64,000 nucleotides of DNA from Macrosoma leucophasiata (Eukaryota; Arthropoda; Insecta; Lepidoptera; Hedylidae), in NCBI GenBank assembly GCA_036365455.1, contig JAWQUS010000016.1:12485001-12549000 (forward strand). The letters are read 5' to 3'. Positions 13,801-24,035 of this stretch are shown here, piece after piece. The notes below the pieces were generated by a model that saw only the letters and a program-made list of their open reading frames with translations, did not search any database and was not told where the DNA came from. Made by a program: the position numbers and the translations under genes. The number at the start of each line of letters is the position of its first letter. Position 1 is the first letter of the stretch.

Positions 13801-16683
13801 TCCGCCTATCCAAATTCAATAAAATATGACTTTTATTCCTGAAATAAGTACTATCAGTACCCTACATCACTCGCTTAGTAACTGCGTAAGAGTCTCAGCT
13901 AATCGATTTACCAACCTACTACAAGAGAGTTTCGCGCTCATATCAACGCACTACGTTCGGCTCGGGGAATATTCGAACAATATTATAAATTTAATATTAG
14001 AATCATCGATTCGTTATGCAAAGATACGCATTAGAAGCTGTTGTTTTCAGTGATGGTAGAGTTTAGCGTAAGCACCACCGCATTACCTGATCTATTTGCC
14101 ACCAAATTATAGTATTCAGCACATTTTTTTTTGTAAGGAAGGTGGCAAACATTTATTCAACGCAGCCTATAGACATCTACATGCAAACCAGAGGTCAAAA
14201 TTGCAGATGCGTTGCCACTCCTGAGACCTAAGGTGTCATGTCTCTGTGATAGTTTTAACGGGGCCATACATTACCATCTAACCGGAACACGATAGTGCCG
14301 AACACTACAATTTAGCGGCAGATAGGTTAGGTAATGCGGTTGGGCTACGCCCTCGAGCTCTACACTTGGAACTCTACCACCAGTAATACAATATCGTGTT
14401 CCGGTTATATGTCAATAAATGACCCCGTAACAACTATCACAGAGGCATCATCTTGGGCCTCAAAGGTGGCAAATCATCGGCATTAATGCCTCTTTTTTTG
14501 GTGATGGCTATAAATCTAATAATATATCATCAGAAAATCTATTTCTTCAAATTCCTCGTCACTCTTCTTCCTTCGTTACAAATTCCTTTACAGTAACTGC
14601 TGTACGACTGTGGAATTACATACGAATACCTACATATGGCAAGCACAGACTCTTGAGTCGTTTAAAAAACGACTCTATTGGCCGAATACTCAAACGTCAC
14701 TCAATTTTAAGCAACATTCAAATGTGCGCTACCTTATCGTTTGAACGTGTTTTATAAAGACAGAAGACTTTTAAGTCCCTCTTAGATTTAAGTGACGTTT
14801 GAGTATTTGGCCGTATGACTATTACTTTGCTTCGTTAACATAACATCATCATTCCTTTTGCCAATATTAAGTTTTGTGTTTTTAATTAGGTTTATATATT
14901 TATGTTATGTATGTACCTATTTATTTATAATGTTTGTCCTTACTTTGATGTACACCCTGCCTCTGTAACTTAACATTGCTCTTTCCACCGACAGGTTGTC
15001 TAGAAGAGGTTTTAGCCATAAGACCACCTGATTATACTTTCTCTTTTGTTTTCTATTTTTGTTTTTTATTGAACATTACTAAAAAAAATCGATACATAAA
15101 AGTTAAACATTTATAATAAGTAGGTAAGTAACCATCAAGATTTCTATAAAAAGTAGGCAATTACGCAACTACCAGCTAATGTGCTGTAGGTATAATTAAC
15201 TAACAATTATACACCTATCTAAAAGATGGACAAACATATTTCGAAGTCTAAACTAGTCTCATGATAATACATACCTACTTACTTTCACGGTGGATAGTTT
15301 CCAATTCACGGTATGTACCTAGATATTTTACGTAAGTACCTATATTAGATACACTTCATACATTGCTGGAGCCTGCTATGGAACCTCTAAATTGACAAGT
15401 AAGTAGGTAGGCAAACAAGTAAGCAAAGCACTCTTTTACATATTAGGTATATAAATTTCAATTTAGTATTCGACTATACATGTCCAATCTTTTCATTAAT
15501 AAATTTTAACATCAAATATACATATAAGACCCTACGTCTTATATGTAAAAGTGAAGCGAAGTGAAGCGCGCATGGCCCGGCGGCTGGTGTAGATCGTAAG
15601 CGATCTACTCGGTTAAGCACTACGGGAGCGGTCGGGTAGTGTGATGGGTGACCGATTGTGGCAAATTAAATGCGCGTTTCCGTGCTTTGGAGGGTACGTT
15701 AAGCCGTCGGTCCCGGTTGCTATCGATAGATAGCAAACGTTAAACCTTGTCGGAGGCCTTATGGGTGGTTTGATAACATTCGACAGCGGGTTGGCCACTA
15801 ACCCACCCACCTCCACCAATCCGCATTGGAGCAGCGTGGTGGAGTAAGCTCCAGGCCTCCCCCCAAAAAGGGGAGAGACTCGTGCCCAGCAGTGGGACGT
15901 ATAATGGGTTGCCATTATTATATGTAAAATAAGTCAGATAATAAAATTAAATACCTACCCTAAAACTAAGTACGTATTAGTTTAATAAATCAATAATAAA
16001 ATACTATATTATCTACCAGTACTATCCCTTTATTACACTTACGGATTTTTTTTACGATAACTTAGTACCTACCTTTGATACCCACATACAAAAAACACAT
16101 GAATAACTTATATAACATTTTGTTGGTTCAATTGTTTTGCAACAATTTATGTAAGAAATTCATCAACGTTAATATTAGTTATACCTAATAAAATAAAATA
16201 CCGATTTTATAATCTGTTGATGAATATAGTGAACAGAAAGAACTGATTAATATTGTTATTTCACTAATAATTAAAAGATTAGTTTCAATTATGTTGTTTG
16301 AAAACTTTCTAGTGTAAGTAAATAGTAGGTACTAAATAATGCTCATGAGACAATGAGAATTCGAACAACGTCTTCTTTCAAGAAAAACGTCGTAGATATG
16401 TCTGTAGGTATCTGCATTTTTGACTCTGATCTTTGTGTAAATATGTATCTATAGACTGCAGTCGTCACGACACTTACCATCCACGTGAATTACATGCTTG
16501 TTTGCCACCCCTCATAACATATAAATATAGGTATATATTACCTTCGGCTTGTTCAATTTTAACGTCTGTTCCATCTGGCTTATTGTCGTAGTACTCTGAA
16601 GTGTTTTCTTCGTAGTACAACATCATTTGGTCCGGCGACGCTGCCTCAGAACCTCCACCCTCGCCGCTGGCCCACTGGGGCAT
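4741..16683 (-). CDS. dimm: dimmed (Mist1/BHLHA15-type) bHLH transcription factor, four coding exons
   Basis: The spliced reading frame joins exons 16683-16542, 7911-7673, 6756-6617 and 4867-4741: 648 nt, 215 residues plus stop. Every junction has GT-AG and agreeing phase (1, 0, 2). The bHLH spans about residues 107-160. The basic region and helix 1 read [20 protein letters not shown] (107-126), and helix 2 contains [17 protein letters not shown]. This basic region with LESNERER and the [15 protein letters not shown] helix 2 is diagnostic of the Mist1/DIMM family. In Drosophila, DIMM is a nuclear activator of neuroendocrine secretory-cell identity and peptide processing. The N-terminus is acidic and Tyr-rich, residues 67-90 are a Ser/Gly/Thr-rich linker, and the C-terminal 40 residues are hydrophilic (Asp/Asn/Gln/Ser). 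The protein is shorter than the Drosophila one. Identity is strong; the outermost exons rest on splice logic. Confidence 0.93.
4985..5775 (+). repeat. Long high-identity repeat (family D), copy 1
   Basis: About 790 bp of GC-rich sequence in the dimm intron between exons 3 and 4, beginning CGTCAGCACGGGGTCCAATT and ending GCCCCCATATAAGTATTATT. The first 570 bp reappear in reverse complement at 60715-61296 with very few differences. ORFs of about 60 codons occur on both strands but match nothing I know. The simple (ATT)n-like end suggests a retroposon; the class is not clear. Confidence 0.7.
6617..6756 (-). CDS. dimm: dimm coding exon 3 (loop and helix 2)
   Basis: The acceptor CCTTTTCCAG lies just before 6756. 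The exon encodes [11 protein letters not shown], the loop and helix 2 ([20 protein letters not shown]), then [10 protein letters not shown]. Reading straight on would stop after one more codon, but TT|GTAAGT at 6617/6616 is a perfect donor in phase 2. The frame therefore probably continues into the exon at 4867. The 916-bp intron on its upstream side has no large repeat that I can recognise. Confidence 0.95.
7673..7911 (-). CDS. dimm: dimm coding exon 2 (linker, basic region, helix 1)
   Basis: The acceptor CATTTACAG precedes 7911 and the donor GAG|GTAATC follows 7673. The frame encodes [11 protein letters not shown], an Arg-rich stretch, a Ser/Gly/Thr low-complexity linker, then the bHLH basic region and helix 1 up to NRAFE. 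The intron interrupts the bHLH inside helix 1, in phase 0. An open frame on the opposite strand here is a shadow of this GC-rich exon. Confidence 0.95.
8008..8186 (+). mobile_element. Helitron-like non-autonomous element
   Basis: Body TCCGCGATGGACTCCTAAAC, CCAACTTGAAGGAAAAGATA, then a GCGAAGCCGGTGTGGGCAG hairpin-type end and terminal CTAG at 8183-8186 followed by T. It is closely related to the element in the LINE at 57508-57689. Confidence 0.7.
8760..9040 (+). repeat. Diverged SINE B copy
   Basis: A degenerate tRNA-like head (GGTGTAGTGGTAGCGGGCCT, then GGATTCAAATGC) is followed by GTTTGGTAATGCGGCCGGTG and CATGTATTTACCTCTCTGTA, the SINE B body. The open frame across it has no coding character. 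Confidence 0.65.
10270..10433. mobile_element. Two Helitron-like 3' ends facing each other
   Basis: A forward end (ATTCGCTGGGTCAGCTAG to 10417) and a reverse end (CTAGCTGTTGCCCGCGACTC from 10430) are separated by 12 bp. The reverse element continues toward about 10550. Confidence 0.6.
11305..11515 (+). repeat. Repeat A, diverged copy
   Basis: The order TTGCTTTTCCACTCCCGAGT, TCTGCCTCTGTGACAGTTAT, TAACCGGAACACGATAGAGC, then TACGTAATACGGTGG matches repeat A with many differences. A small fragment in reverse lies at 11930-11990. Confidence 0.65.
12840..13335 (-). repeat. SINE B cluster with palindromic tandem units
   Basis: SINE B is a tRNA-headed SINE. On the minus strand its head is TGCCTCGGTAGCCTAATGGT with B box GGTTCGATTCCC, and its body holds a GGTAATGTGCCCGGAGATGT motif and GGGGATTACAGGCGTGAAG-type end. 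Here the head region is rearranged. A 25-bp-stem hairpin (AGGACTTTACACCATTATCT...) occurs at 13047-13099 and again at 13179-13231, and a further inverted pair of B boxes spans 13227-13283. Confidence 0.8.
13460..13645 (-). repeat. Repeat F, partial copy
   Basis: ATCAAGCCTATGAAAGAGAT and ATCGGCTAGTTTCGACTTTG are the reverse complement of 25390-25470 in the fuller copy. Confidence 0.65.
14045..14480. repeat. Repeat A cluster in alternating orientation
   Basis: A reverse fragment (14045-14125), a nearly full forward copy (14130-14390) and another reverse fragment (14390-14480) are joined. The forward copy keeps AACCGGAACACGATAGTGCC and GTAATGCGGTT. Confidence 0.7.
15545..15925 (+). repeat. 5S rRNA-like SINE (family C), copy 1
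   Basis: The 5' part carries GGTTAAGCACTACGGGAGCG, a GTGGT-like spacer equivalent, and GTGATGGGTGACCG. This order and wording match the internal promoter of 5S rRNA (TTAAGCA box A, then GATGGGTGACCG box C). About 250 bp of unrelated body follow, ending GCCCAGCAGTGGGACGTATA ATGGGTTGCCATTATTATA. The end GCCCAGCAGTGGGACG is shared by lepidopteran LINEs, as expected for a SINE that borrows their machinery. Confidence 0.65.
16405..16516 (-). repeat. Repeat A fragment next to the dimm exon 1 donor
   Basis: TATAGACTGCAGTCGTCACG and CATGCTTGTTTGCCACCCC are the reverse complement of the repeat A start. It lies 24 bp from the donor of dimm coding exon 1. Confidence 0.68.
16542..16683 (-). CDS. dimm: dimm coding exon 1 (start codon)
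   Basis: The exon opens with an acceptor (CTCAATTTCAG) at 16692, then an 8-nt leader from 16691 and ATG at 16683. It encodes 47 residues beginning [10 protein letters not shown] and ending KIEQAE, plus one base before the donor G|GTAATA at 16541. The phase-1 end supplies G to the AT that opens the next exon, giving Asp. GC-rich wobble positions stand out from the AT-rich surroundings. Because an acceptor lies just before the ATG, at least one upstream leader exon must exist. Confidence 0.85.
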
Positions 16684-16724
16684 ATTGACGTCTGAAATTG
16701 AGATTTAAAAAACATTATTAAAAC

Positions 16725-17035
16725 GTAACTTCACGCCTGTAATCCCCGCAGGGGTAGACAGAGGTAAATGCATGAATTCAAGCATACATGCAAACACCCA
16801 CGATTCGCCGATTACGTTTTTGGCCCGAGTAACAGGTGGCGAGCCTGTTGTCGTCTCCGGGCACATTACCAAGCTTCGAGGTACTGGGAAATTTCCAGAA
16901 AATGGAAAAAATCCCAATTGAACCAGAGATAAAGGACTTTACACCATTATCTCTGATAACTCCCTACCCGGGAATCGAACCCAGGACTTCAGTGTAGTCG
17001 TAGGCCTGCTACCACTAGGCTACAGAGGTAAAACA
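16725..17035 (-). repeat. SINE B copy (full length)
   Basis: The copy lies immediately upstream of dimm coding exon 1, in minus orientation like the gene. It reads from the tRNA-like head (near 17030, TAGCCTAGTGGTAGCAGGCC) and B box GGTTCGATTCCCGGG to the 3' end AGGCGTGAAGTTACGTTTTA at about 16722. An A box and B box could support pol III transcription into the exon. Confidence 0.82.
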
Positions 17036-18359
17036 TTATTTTTCTCCATAAAAATAAATTGAGAATCCAAGAAAACAAAAAGTTTTCTATGTAAAGAATT
17101 TAAAGATAATAAGAAACACATGGGATATCCTTTAACTGGTTGTCTACGGAATTAGACATAATTATTTTTATTATGTCTACTACTGGCGCTGCTGTTAATT
17201 TTTTTTATATAAAGCAAAAACTATCAATACTGTACAAAAGTAAATAACATTTTAGGCTCCGAAAAAATACAAAAAAGCACGCAGAGAATATTGATGGTAA
17301 GTGATTACGAAACTTCCCTCTAGCAACCATAGGATTTTTACCATCAGAAACCTTGATTCAGTGAGTGGCAAGCTGAAACCAAATTAACTTGCCTAACCCA
17401 GAAGCAGGTAGGTAAGCGAATCAATAAAGTTGCATTGAAATGTAAAGCGCACCGACATACAGTTACAGTAGCATTTATTTATTTAATTTTATTCGCCTTA
17501 CCAATGATTGATACATTGTATGTTTACATTATGAACATACCTAGATGCTACAGATTAATTATTGGCAAAAAAGCAGGTATTTAACGTTATAGATTATTAA
17601 CGGAGTTGCTAAACAATGAAAAGTGAGTAGATAGGTGTACCTATATAAGAATACAAATCATAAACACAAGTGTCACCCACTGCGCTCCTCATCCGTCTTC
17701 GAGGGAACAGATTAACCTGATACACGAAGCAGCCGAAAGCCAATATTATAGCGAGCATAGTCATACTAGCTGTAGGTGATATCTGTACCTAACCTGTATA
17801 ATAACCTTACCTTCGCGACTTTAATCATGGCTAGTAAAAAAAAATATCTTCCAAATTGAGAATATTTTCCTTTTTTGAAGTCGGTTAAAACAGAGCTAAA
17901 ACACTTTAATTGTACGAATTTTACAAAACAACAGATTTTGAACTTTGCTTCAAAGAAGTAATTTTCCCAAAAAGCTGATCCCCATAATGGATCTGATCTC
18001 GATAAATACGACTAAATAAGAGAATGCATTAACTGATGAACACATTACCCTCTTCCGCGTTCCGAAGTCGGGTAAAAATGGACACTTATAAAATTCTTTA
18101 AAACCCTACTGCAAAACAGGTCCAGCTACATATCAAGAGAAATCTATATCTATTATCTAATGTTTCATCTGAATCGTGGGAAAGAAAACAAACTAACTGA
18201 GTGGTCCTCATTATAATAATTATTATTATCTCATTTAATCTCGTGCATCTCAGTGAACTAGTTTTCATACAGTGATATAATCGAACAGATAGTGTGATGT
18301 GTTTATTGTATTTAAAAATGATTTAATAACTTGTAGCGACTAATTAATACCTATCTATA

Positions 18360-18515
18360 TTTTTTTATGTAATGAAAATGGCAAACAAGCATGCAGTTCA
18401 CATTGATGTTGTGAGACACCCACACAAAGACCAGAGGTCAAAATACAGATACGTTACCTCTTCTGAGGTCTAAGGTATTATGCCTCCGTGCCGGAAAATA
18501 CATTGCCACCTGACC
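18360..18515 (+). repeat. Repeat A, partial copy
   Basis: ATGAAAATGGCAAACAAGCA through CATTGCCACCTGACCGG; the 3' part is missing. Confidence 0.7.
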
Positions 18516-18990
18516 GGATATATAATAAACTGCAAATAAAAACACATTTACTTAGTAAGTGCTAGTAAATGTTATGTACGTAAGAATATTGTATTTTACA
18601 TGGCAACTTGGCAACAACTTCACGGTGCAATATAATTTAATTTTACAATTTCTTTGATGGCCGTGTCATGCAATCAGTGTGCAATGTTTAATACCTGAAC
18701 AAAACTATTACTGGCGATTGTATGATAAGAAATTAAATTATTTTTGGTTACATAAGTACGTGTATTTGTATTAATAGTGACTTTAACTAGTACTTCTTCT
18801 TTTTGACAATACTACCTACCTATGTACCTATTAGGTGCCTGCTCATTACTACTAATCCTTAGCTTTTAGAAGAGTACCCAACCAAAAAGATGCTCGTAAT
18901 TTTTGATGAATTTTGTGTAGACTTTTAATGTGTGATTTATACCCACACAGAGGCTCTGCACTCTACATCTTTTTTCTTCTGCATCATTAG

Positions 18991-19680
18991 TAAAAAAAAC
19001 CGGTCAAGTGCGTTTCGGGCTACGCGCAGTGTAGGGTTCCGTAGTTTATTTGGTTTGATTAATACGATGAAAAAAACAAATATCTTTTTCTATGGAGTTG
19101 TTTAAAAATTTCGAGTATAACATTTGGTCGATTATTACTCGTAAACTTGTGAATCACACTTAGGTGTGATAGTTTTCCTTTTAATTTCGTTATATGTAGC
19201 CACTATTGCCGTAACGTTTTGGATTTCTAACAACAAGCGTTTAGTTGGTAGAGGGGGGGGGGCACTTGACTCTAACGTAAATAGGCACTTTAAAGCTCAA
19301 TAAGTCACGAACTGAATCGAAAAATGATGTTTGCACTTGCACACCCCTAACATTTTTGAAAGACCTATCCAATGATATATTTTATTTTTAAAGAAATATA
19401 TTTCACAAGCATGTGTTAATGCGAAATAATTTAAACAACTATCCAATGATATCCCACACTACATCAAAAAATTATCCGCGCGTTACATATAGGGAAGATA
19501 TCCTAAATAATTATATTTTTCATGTTTTTTATTCTACCACTTTGTCGGCGTAATTAAGGTGTATAGGTACTTGTGCCAAATTTCAAGTCTCCACTACCAA
19601 TAGTTTTTGCGCTAAACGGCGGACAGACAGAGATGGTGAAACTATAAGGGTTCCTTGTTTACTACGGAACCCTAAAAAAT
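18991..19680. repeat. ACCGG(T/C)CAAGTGCG ... TACGGAACCCTAAAAA repeat
   Basis: This 690-bp block is bounded by ACCGGTCAAGTGCGTTTCGG and ACTACGGAACCCTAAAAAAT; GTAGGGTTCCGTAG near the left end and ACGGAACCC at the right form inverted ends. It is a widespread lepidopteran repeat, probably a non-autonomous DNA element. A G8 run occurs at about 19253-19261. A partial copy lies near 41445-41480, and a related 3' portion at about 35570-35755. Confidence 0.6.
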
Positions 19681-19865
19681 AGTTAAAGAAATTAAAGAAT
19701 TCAATCCATTCTTACTACTTACCTACTAGTTCTATCTGACCAATGATTCGAAGCTTAAAAAATGGACACAGCAAAACAAATTGTCTTATCTCGTTTTATT
19801 GAACATGGATTTGTATGTAGCTATGTAGTATGGAAACATTATAGAGACGGGTGTTAATGTCATTT

Positions 19866-19955
19866 GTCGCTCGGCTAGGCGCCACGTGGACGCCGACGGT
19901 TGCCTAGCGACGAGCGGCGCCACTCTTTCACCCCAGCCCCGCCTTTACCACTTAA
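19866..19955. promoter_or_regulatory. CpG-rich intronic segment with X-box and E-box
   Basis: About 90 bp of GC-rich DNA in an AT-rich intron. It holds GTTGCCTAGCGAC at 19899-19911, which fits the RFX X-box pattern (GTTGCC half-site, one-base spacer, degenerate second half). An E-box CACGTG sits at 19883-19888. The segment 19866-19920 is also an imperfect inverted repeat around CTAGGC/GCCTAG. This could be an enhancer or alternative promoter; no transcript evidence can be seen in the sequence. Confidence 0.35.
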
Positions 19956-21008
19956 CATCTCAAATCACTACCGACCATATTTTATTTTTATAACAAGCAA
20001 CCTTCACTTCGTGTCGTATAATTCTACTTCACGCTTGTATTAAGCGTAATGGTAGGCAGGTATGCAGGATACATGCGTATATCCACGATAACCACTTTCG
20101 TTTTTTGACTGTCATATTATAGGTAGATGGCCATGGCTAGTCTATTGATATTCACCGGGTATATCACTATACTCTGAAAGTGACACTTAAAATCTTCTAA
20201 AAATATAAATATCCCCGTAGCTCTTACCACTCGAGCTTAGACTTTAATCTGAGCATAGCAATAGCGTTATGCTTGCCACCGAAAGCACTATCACTATTCT
20301 ACTAAGGCAATTCATTAGGTAATTCTACAGGACAGAGAGACGGTGCACGCAAATGTGACCACAGCGAAGATAAATTTAGAAACTCAAAATTCTAGACCAA
20401 TATAATTAGCCAACCAAGTTACGTTTATATAAAATCATCAAGTTCTTTCTAAATTTAAACACCTTAATTTTGAAAACTGGTTTCCCTAATTTATACTACT
20501 ATGTGGGCCATTAGGATATTAGTTTCCATGTAGCGTTTGAAAATCATCTGGTAAAACCAGTTTGTATCTAACGTAGAATATGTTATCGATAACATTTAAA
20601 TATTTTTTGTCACTTGTTGATCGTGTAGTATTTTTTATGTTCACAATTTCGCTTCCAATCCACGTTTATGATAAGAGATTAATGCAATCCATGGACATCG
20701 ACTTACAAAAAAGGTAGCTGGTGAAATGCGGTTACATGTTCTTAAGCGGTAGCAAAGCAGCTAATTATTACCTATATGGATATTAATAAATCGCGATACG
20801 TTCGTTATGAGTGGCATCGTACACGCAGCGTGGTCTGGTAATTTCTGAAATGTTTCCCTTTTCGGAAGACACAAAATTCTAGGGTCCTAGTCCACAATTA
20901 ATTTAAATTATCGTTATGTCTAGTCATATGCCTTCAGACCGCCGCTTAGATTGGTATGGTAGAGTTTGAATGATACTCAGGACTCATCATACGCAACACC
21001 ACTCTTGA

Positions 21009-21214
21009 TCATGTACTAATATTATAAATCTGAAGAGTTTGTTTGTTTGCTTGAACGCGCTAATCTCAGGAACTACTGGTCCGATTTGAAAAATTATTTC
21101 AGTGTAAGATAGCCCATTTATCGAGAAAGACTTTAGGTTCCATAACATCACGTTAAGATGAATAAGAGAGTGTAGGTAACATTGAAACCGTGCGAAGCCG
21201 GGATGGGCCGCTAG
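21009..21214 (+). mobile_element. Helitron, complete short copy
   Basis: The 5' end TC-ATGTACTAATATTATAAA and AGTTTGTTTGTTTGCTTGAA, then GCGAAGCCGGGATGGGCCG and CTAG at 21211-21214, are the canonical ends of lepidopteran non-autonomous Helitrons. Length about 206 bp. Another CTAG end lies at 21474-21477. Confidence 0.8.
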
Positions 21215-22184
21215 TAGAGTATAAAATAAAAAGGAAACATTACATGTGCACGTTATTAGCATCAAATAAAACATTAACGCTGTCTGATTGGCAGACAACC
21301 CAAAGCGTAAACCAGAAAAACCTAGATAAATTAAACTTATAAGCGGATGACACCGGTAGGGGAATTGACTAATGTCGGTATCAAATTATTTTTTGAATTC
21401 CAGTGAAGGTTTGAAAGGTGAGAAAATATGAAGAAATAGTAAAAAAAAAAAACAATTACATTTTCAAGGGTCAGCTAGTATAATATATTATTATAATATA
21501 GGTAATAATATAGGTAATAATATAGGTAATATAGGTTGTAATAATGCCTATTAAGACAAGGCCAAAGCACAAGTATTAAGTATGTTGAACAAGCAGACTT
21601 AAACAATTCTTAGATACCTATATAGGACACATACAATCACATACACGTACTTAATTTTTAATATCACACCGAATTATTATTTCAAAAGGATGAAAAACTA
21701 TGACATATTTAGTAAGCATTAGGTACCTTCCTATTAATGTTTATTGTTAAGTCATTGTTAGCAATTGTTAATTCTTCTATGTTAACAAAACCTAACATGC
21801 CAACGAATGATTCCGTGTTCAAACCTAAAAATAAACAGACGAGTTGCAAAGAACTCTCTCTTGAAAAGCGAGTGTGCCTGTTTGCAACGGATCCGATTTG
21901 CAAATAAGCTCATTTGAACACTATCATTGTTTGAGCTAAATTCCGCTGTTGTCGAATGAAACAAAAATGAATATTGTTTCAGTTCTGTTCTTATACTAGG
22001 ATGCAGATTTTCCGCGTTTGCGGAACGGAGAAGTTGAAGGAATAGAAAAAACCGAATAACACAAGTTGAAGAGCAGCTAATTGCCATTCATCGGACGATT
22101 GTAGGTTCTTGGATTGCAATCCTACAAATATGACTAATTTAGATTTCTGTGATTTTAATTCATCCAATATCACTTAGGTTACAG

Positions 22185-22450
22185 GTGGTAGAGTTTCAAT
22201 ATTGGAGCTCGAGGGTATCAATCACCACATCACATAGTCTATCTGCCGACAAATGGCAGTGTTAGTACTAAATTATCGTGTTTTGATTGCCCATATGATA
22301 TTGTATGCCCGTCTATGGCCCCGTAATTTCTATCATAAATAGAAGTATGTAAAACAGCTTATTCAAGGGTGGCAACGCACCTGCATTTTGATTTTGGAAG
22401 AACATGCATACAGTCCACATTGGTGGTAAAAGAATGCTTAGATAAATTAG
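22185..22450 (-). repeat. Repeat A, diverged copy
   Basis: Reverse orientation: CAGGTGGTAGAGTTTCAATA, CATAGTCTATCTGCCGACAA, ATGGCCCCGTAATTTCTATC and GTGGCAACGCACCTGCATTT. Confidence 0.68.
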
Positions 22451-22499
22451 ATAGTAATTTACGGAGCCGTGCATAATTATCTTATCTCAATTTATATTA

Positions 22500-22580
22500 T
22501 AAATTAAGATGTAATCGAGGGAATCGAACTCGTGACCTCAGCGTAGTGGCCTGTTAACCTCTAAACCAGCGAGGCAATTA
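22500..22580 (-). repeat. SINE B head fragment
   Basis: Minus strand: TTGCCTCGCTGGTTTAGAGG and B box AGTTCGATTCCC. Only the tRNA-like head is present. Confidence 0.65.
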
Positions 22581-22790
22581 TTTTAAAGTTGGTACCGAGA
22601 TTTCAATAAATCCCATAAGTTCTAGAAGTATAAAAATAATTTTGCCATATAAATAATTTGAGTAGGTATATAATTCAGTATGTTGACTATAGCAACTTAC
22701 GTCACGCCAGTCACTTGTTAAATGCACACTTGTACCAATATTATCTATAGAACTATTTGTGGAGTAGGTACCTTTATATTACATAACAAT

Positions 22791-23240
22791 AACTACGTTA
22801 AGAAAAACCGACTTCAAAACTGAAAAGTAAAAAATAATAAAGATTTAATTGTAATTAGGTATATACTACCTATTATTTATGTGCTATTTACTAATAGGTT
22901 TGAAGTCGGTGCCAAGCCTTAAACAAATAATTATATTTTAATCACTTAAATATGAATACGAGCAAATTAATACACTCCACAAAACGTAACCGGCGAATTG
23001 TGGGTGTTTGCATGTACGCTTGAATTCATGCATTTACCTCTGCCTACCCCTTCGGGGATTACAGGCGTGAAGTTACGTTTTAATACAATGAAATGCCTAC
23101 TTTAGTGATTTTGGCTTGGCACCGACTTCAAACCTATTAGTAAATAGCACATAAATAATAGGTAGTATATACCTAATTACAATTAAATCTTTATTATTTT
23201 TAACTTTTCAGTTTTGAAGTCGGTTTTTCTTAACGTAGTT
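22791..23240. mobile_element. Palindromic element with 129-bp inverted arms
   Basis: The arms 22791-22919 and 23112-23240 are near-perfect inverted repeats starting AACTACGTTAAGAAAAACCG and ending TTTGAAGTCGGTGCCAAGCC. The 190-bp centre holds the 3' half of a SINE B (22975-23090). A single arm recurs at 35769-35890. It looks like a foldback or MITE-type DNA element. Confidence 0.7.
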
Positions 23241-23558
23241 ATATTTATTTAATACTTTTTAGTTTATTGCTGCATTGCCAATTAGATTAATGTTCACATC
23301 TGTTAAATTTGTAAAATCTGACTCTTTTAGCTTCGTGATAATTAGATTGTTTAGGTATGTCGATACAAAACTATTACACGACAAAAAAATAAAAAAATAA
23401 ATATACCACCCGAATTGAGAACCTTCTCGTTTTTTGAACTCGCTTAAAAAAGGAAAGCGCTCACATACCATACATCAATATAACCATCGTTTATTATAAT
23501 TAATATATTATTATATACCTATGTACTATGTAGGCATCTTTCAATCTGAGTAACCAGT

Positions 23559-23756
23559 TCAAAAAATTATATCTGGTCTGCGTTTTCCAGGATAATCAGA
23601 GACAAATAAATCTACAAATCGCCAGTTGCACTTTTTCAGCATTCTGAAATCGTGTCGAGGCTTTAGACATTTATCATAATAATATTTTTTACAAAACTCT
23701 TTGTGTGTGAATTGTGACTCGTTGAATTTTATATAATCGGCAATATCCCAATACAC
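23559..23756 (-). CDS. Protein-like open frame in the dimm intron, unrecognised
   Basis: The last 40 codons read CLKPRHDFRMLKKCNWRFVD then LFVSDYPGKRRPDIIF and a TGA, a varied, charged and aromatic composition unlike the low-complexity frames nearby. There is no ATG at the start; a CACGATTTCAG acceptor-like site occurs inside. It could be a transposase remnant or a stray exon. Confidence 0.2.
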   Translation of the reverse strand: MYWDIADYIKFNESQFTHKEFCKKYYYDKCLKPRHDFRMLKKCNWRFVDLFVSDYPGKRRPDIIF

Positions 23757-24035
23757 TTATCAATTCACCCCCTTTCACTTTTCACTGGCGACGGAGACAA
23801 TTTTACAGCGTAACTCAGTTAATACTATGTAACTAAAAATAAATAGGTACATAACGAAATCAGTACCTACACAAAATGCCAGTTTGTAAAGTGGAGTGTA
23901 ATTTAAAATCTATTAACACAACATTTCGATAAGAGCAATTTGAAACGTCGGATATGTGGTCGGCAAGTTTATGAGCATGCAGGTTGACATTTGCGTGACA
24001 TTTGGAGGCGTGTTTGTGGCTTGGCCCGCGTGTCC

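Larger units (their letters stand above)
7912..16541 (-). other. 8.6-kb intron of dimm between coding exons 1 and 2
   Basis: Bounded by the donor at 16541 and the acceptor at 7912. It contains Helitron-like pieces (8008-8186, 10270-10417, 10430 onwards), SINE B (8760-9030 and the palindromic cluster 12840-13335), repeat A (11305-11515, 14045-14480, 16405-16516), repeat I (11505-11600), repeat F (13460-13645) and the 5S-like SINE (15545-15925). No other coding exon was recognised. Confidence 0.75.

Noticed and set aside
16960..17030. Functional tRNA gene
   Set aside because: The tRNA-like head belongs to SINE B, seen in many copies with the same attached body.
21780..21907. Plus-strand 42-codon ORF (MLTKPNMPTNDSVFKPKNKQ start)
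   Set aside because: Overlapping open frames on both strands and no splice or homology support; probably a repeat fragment.
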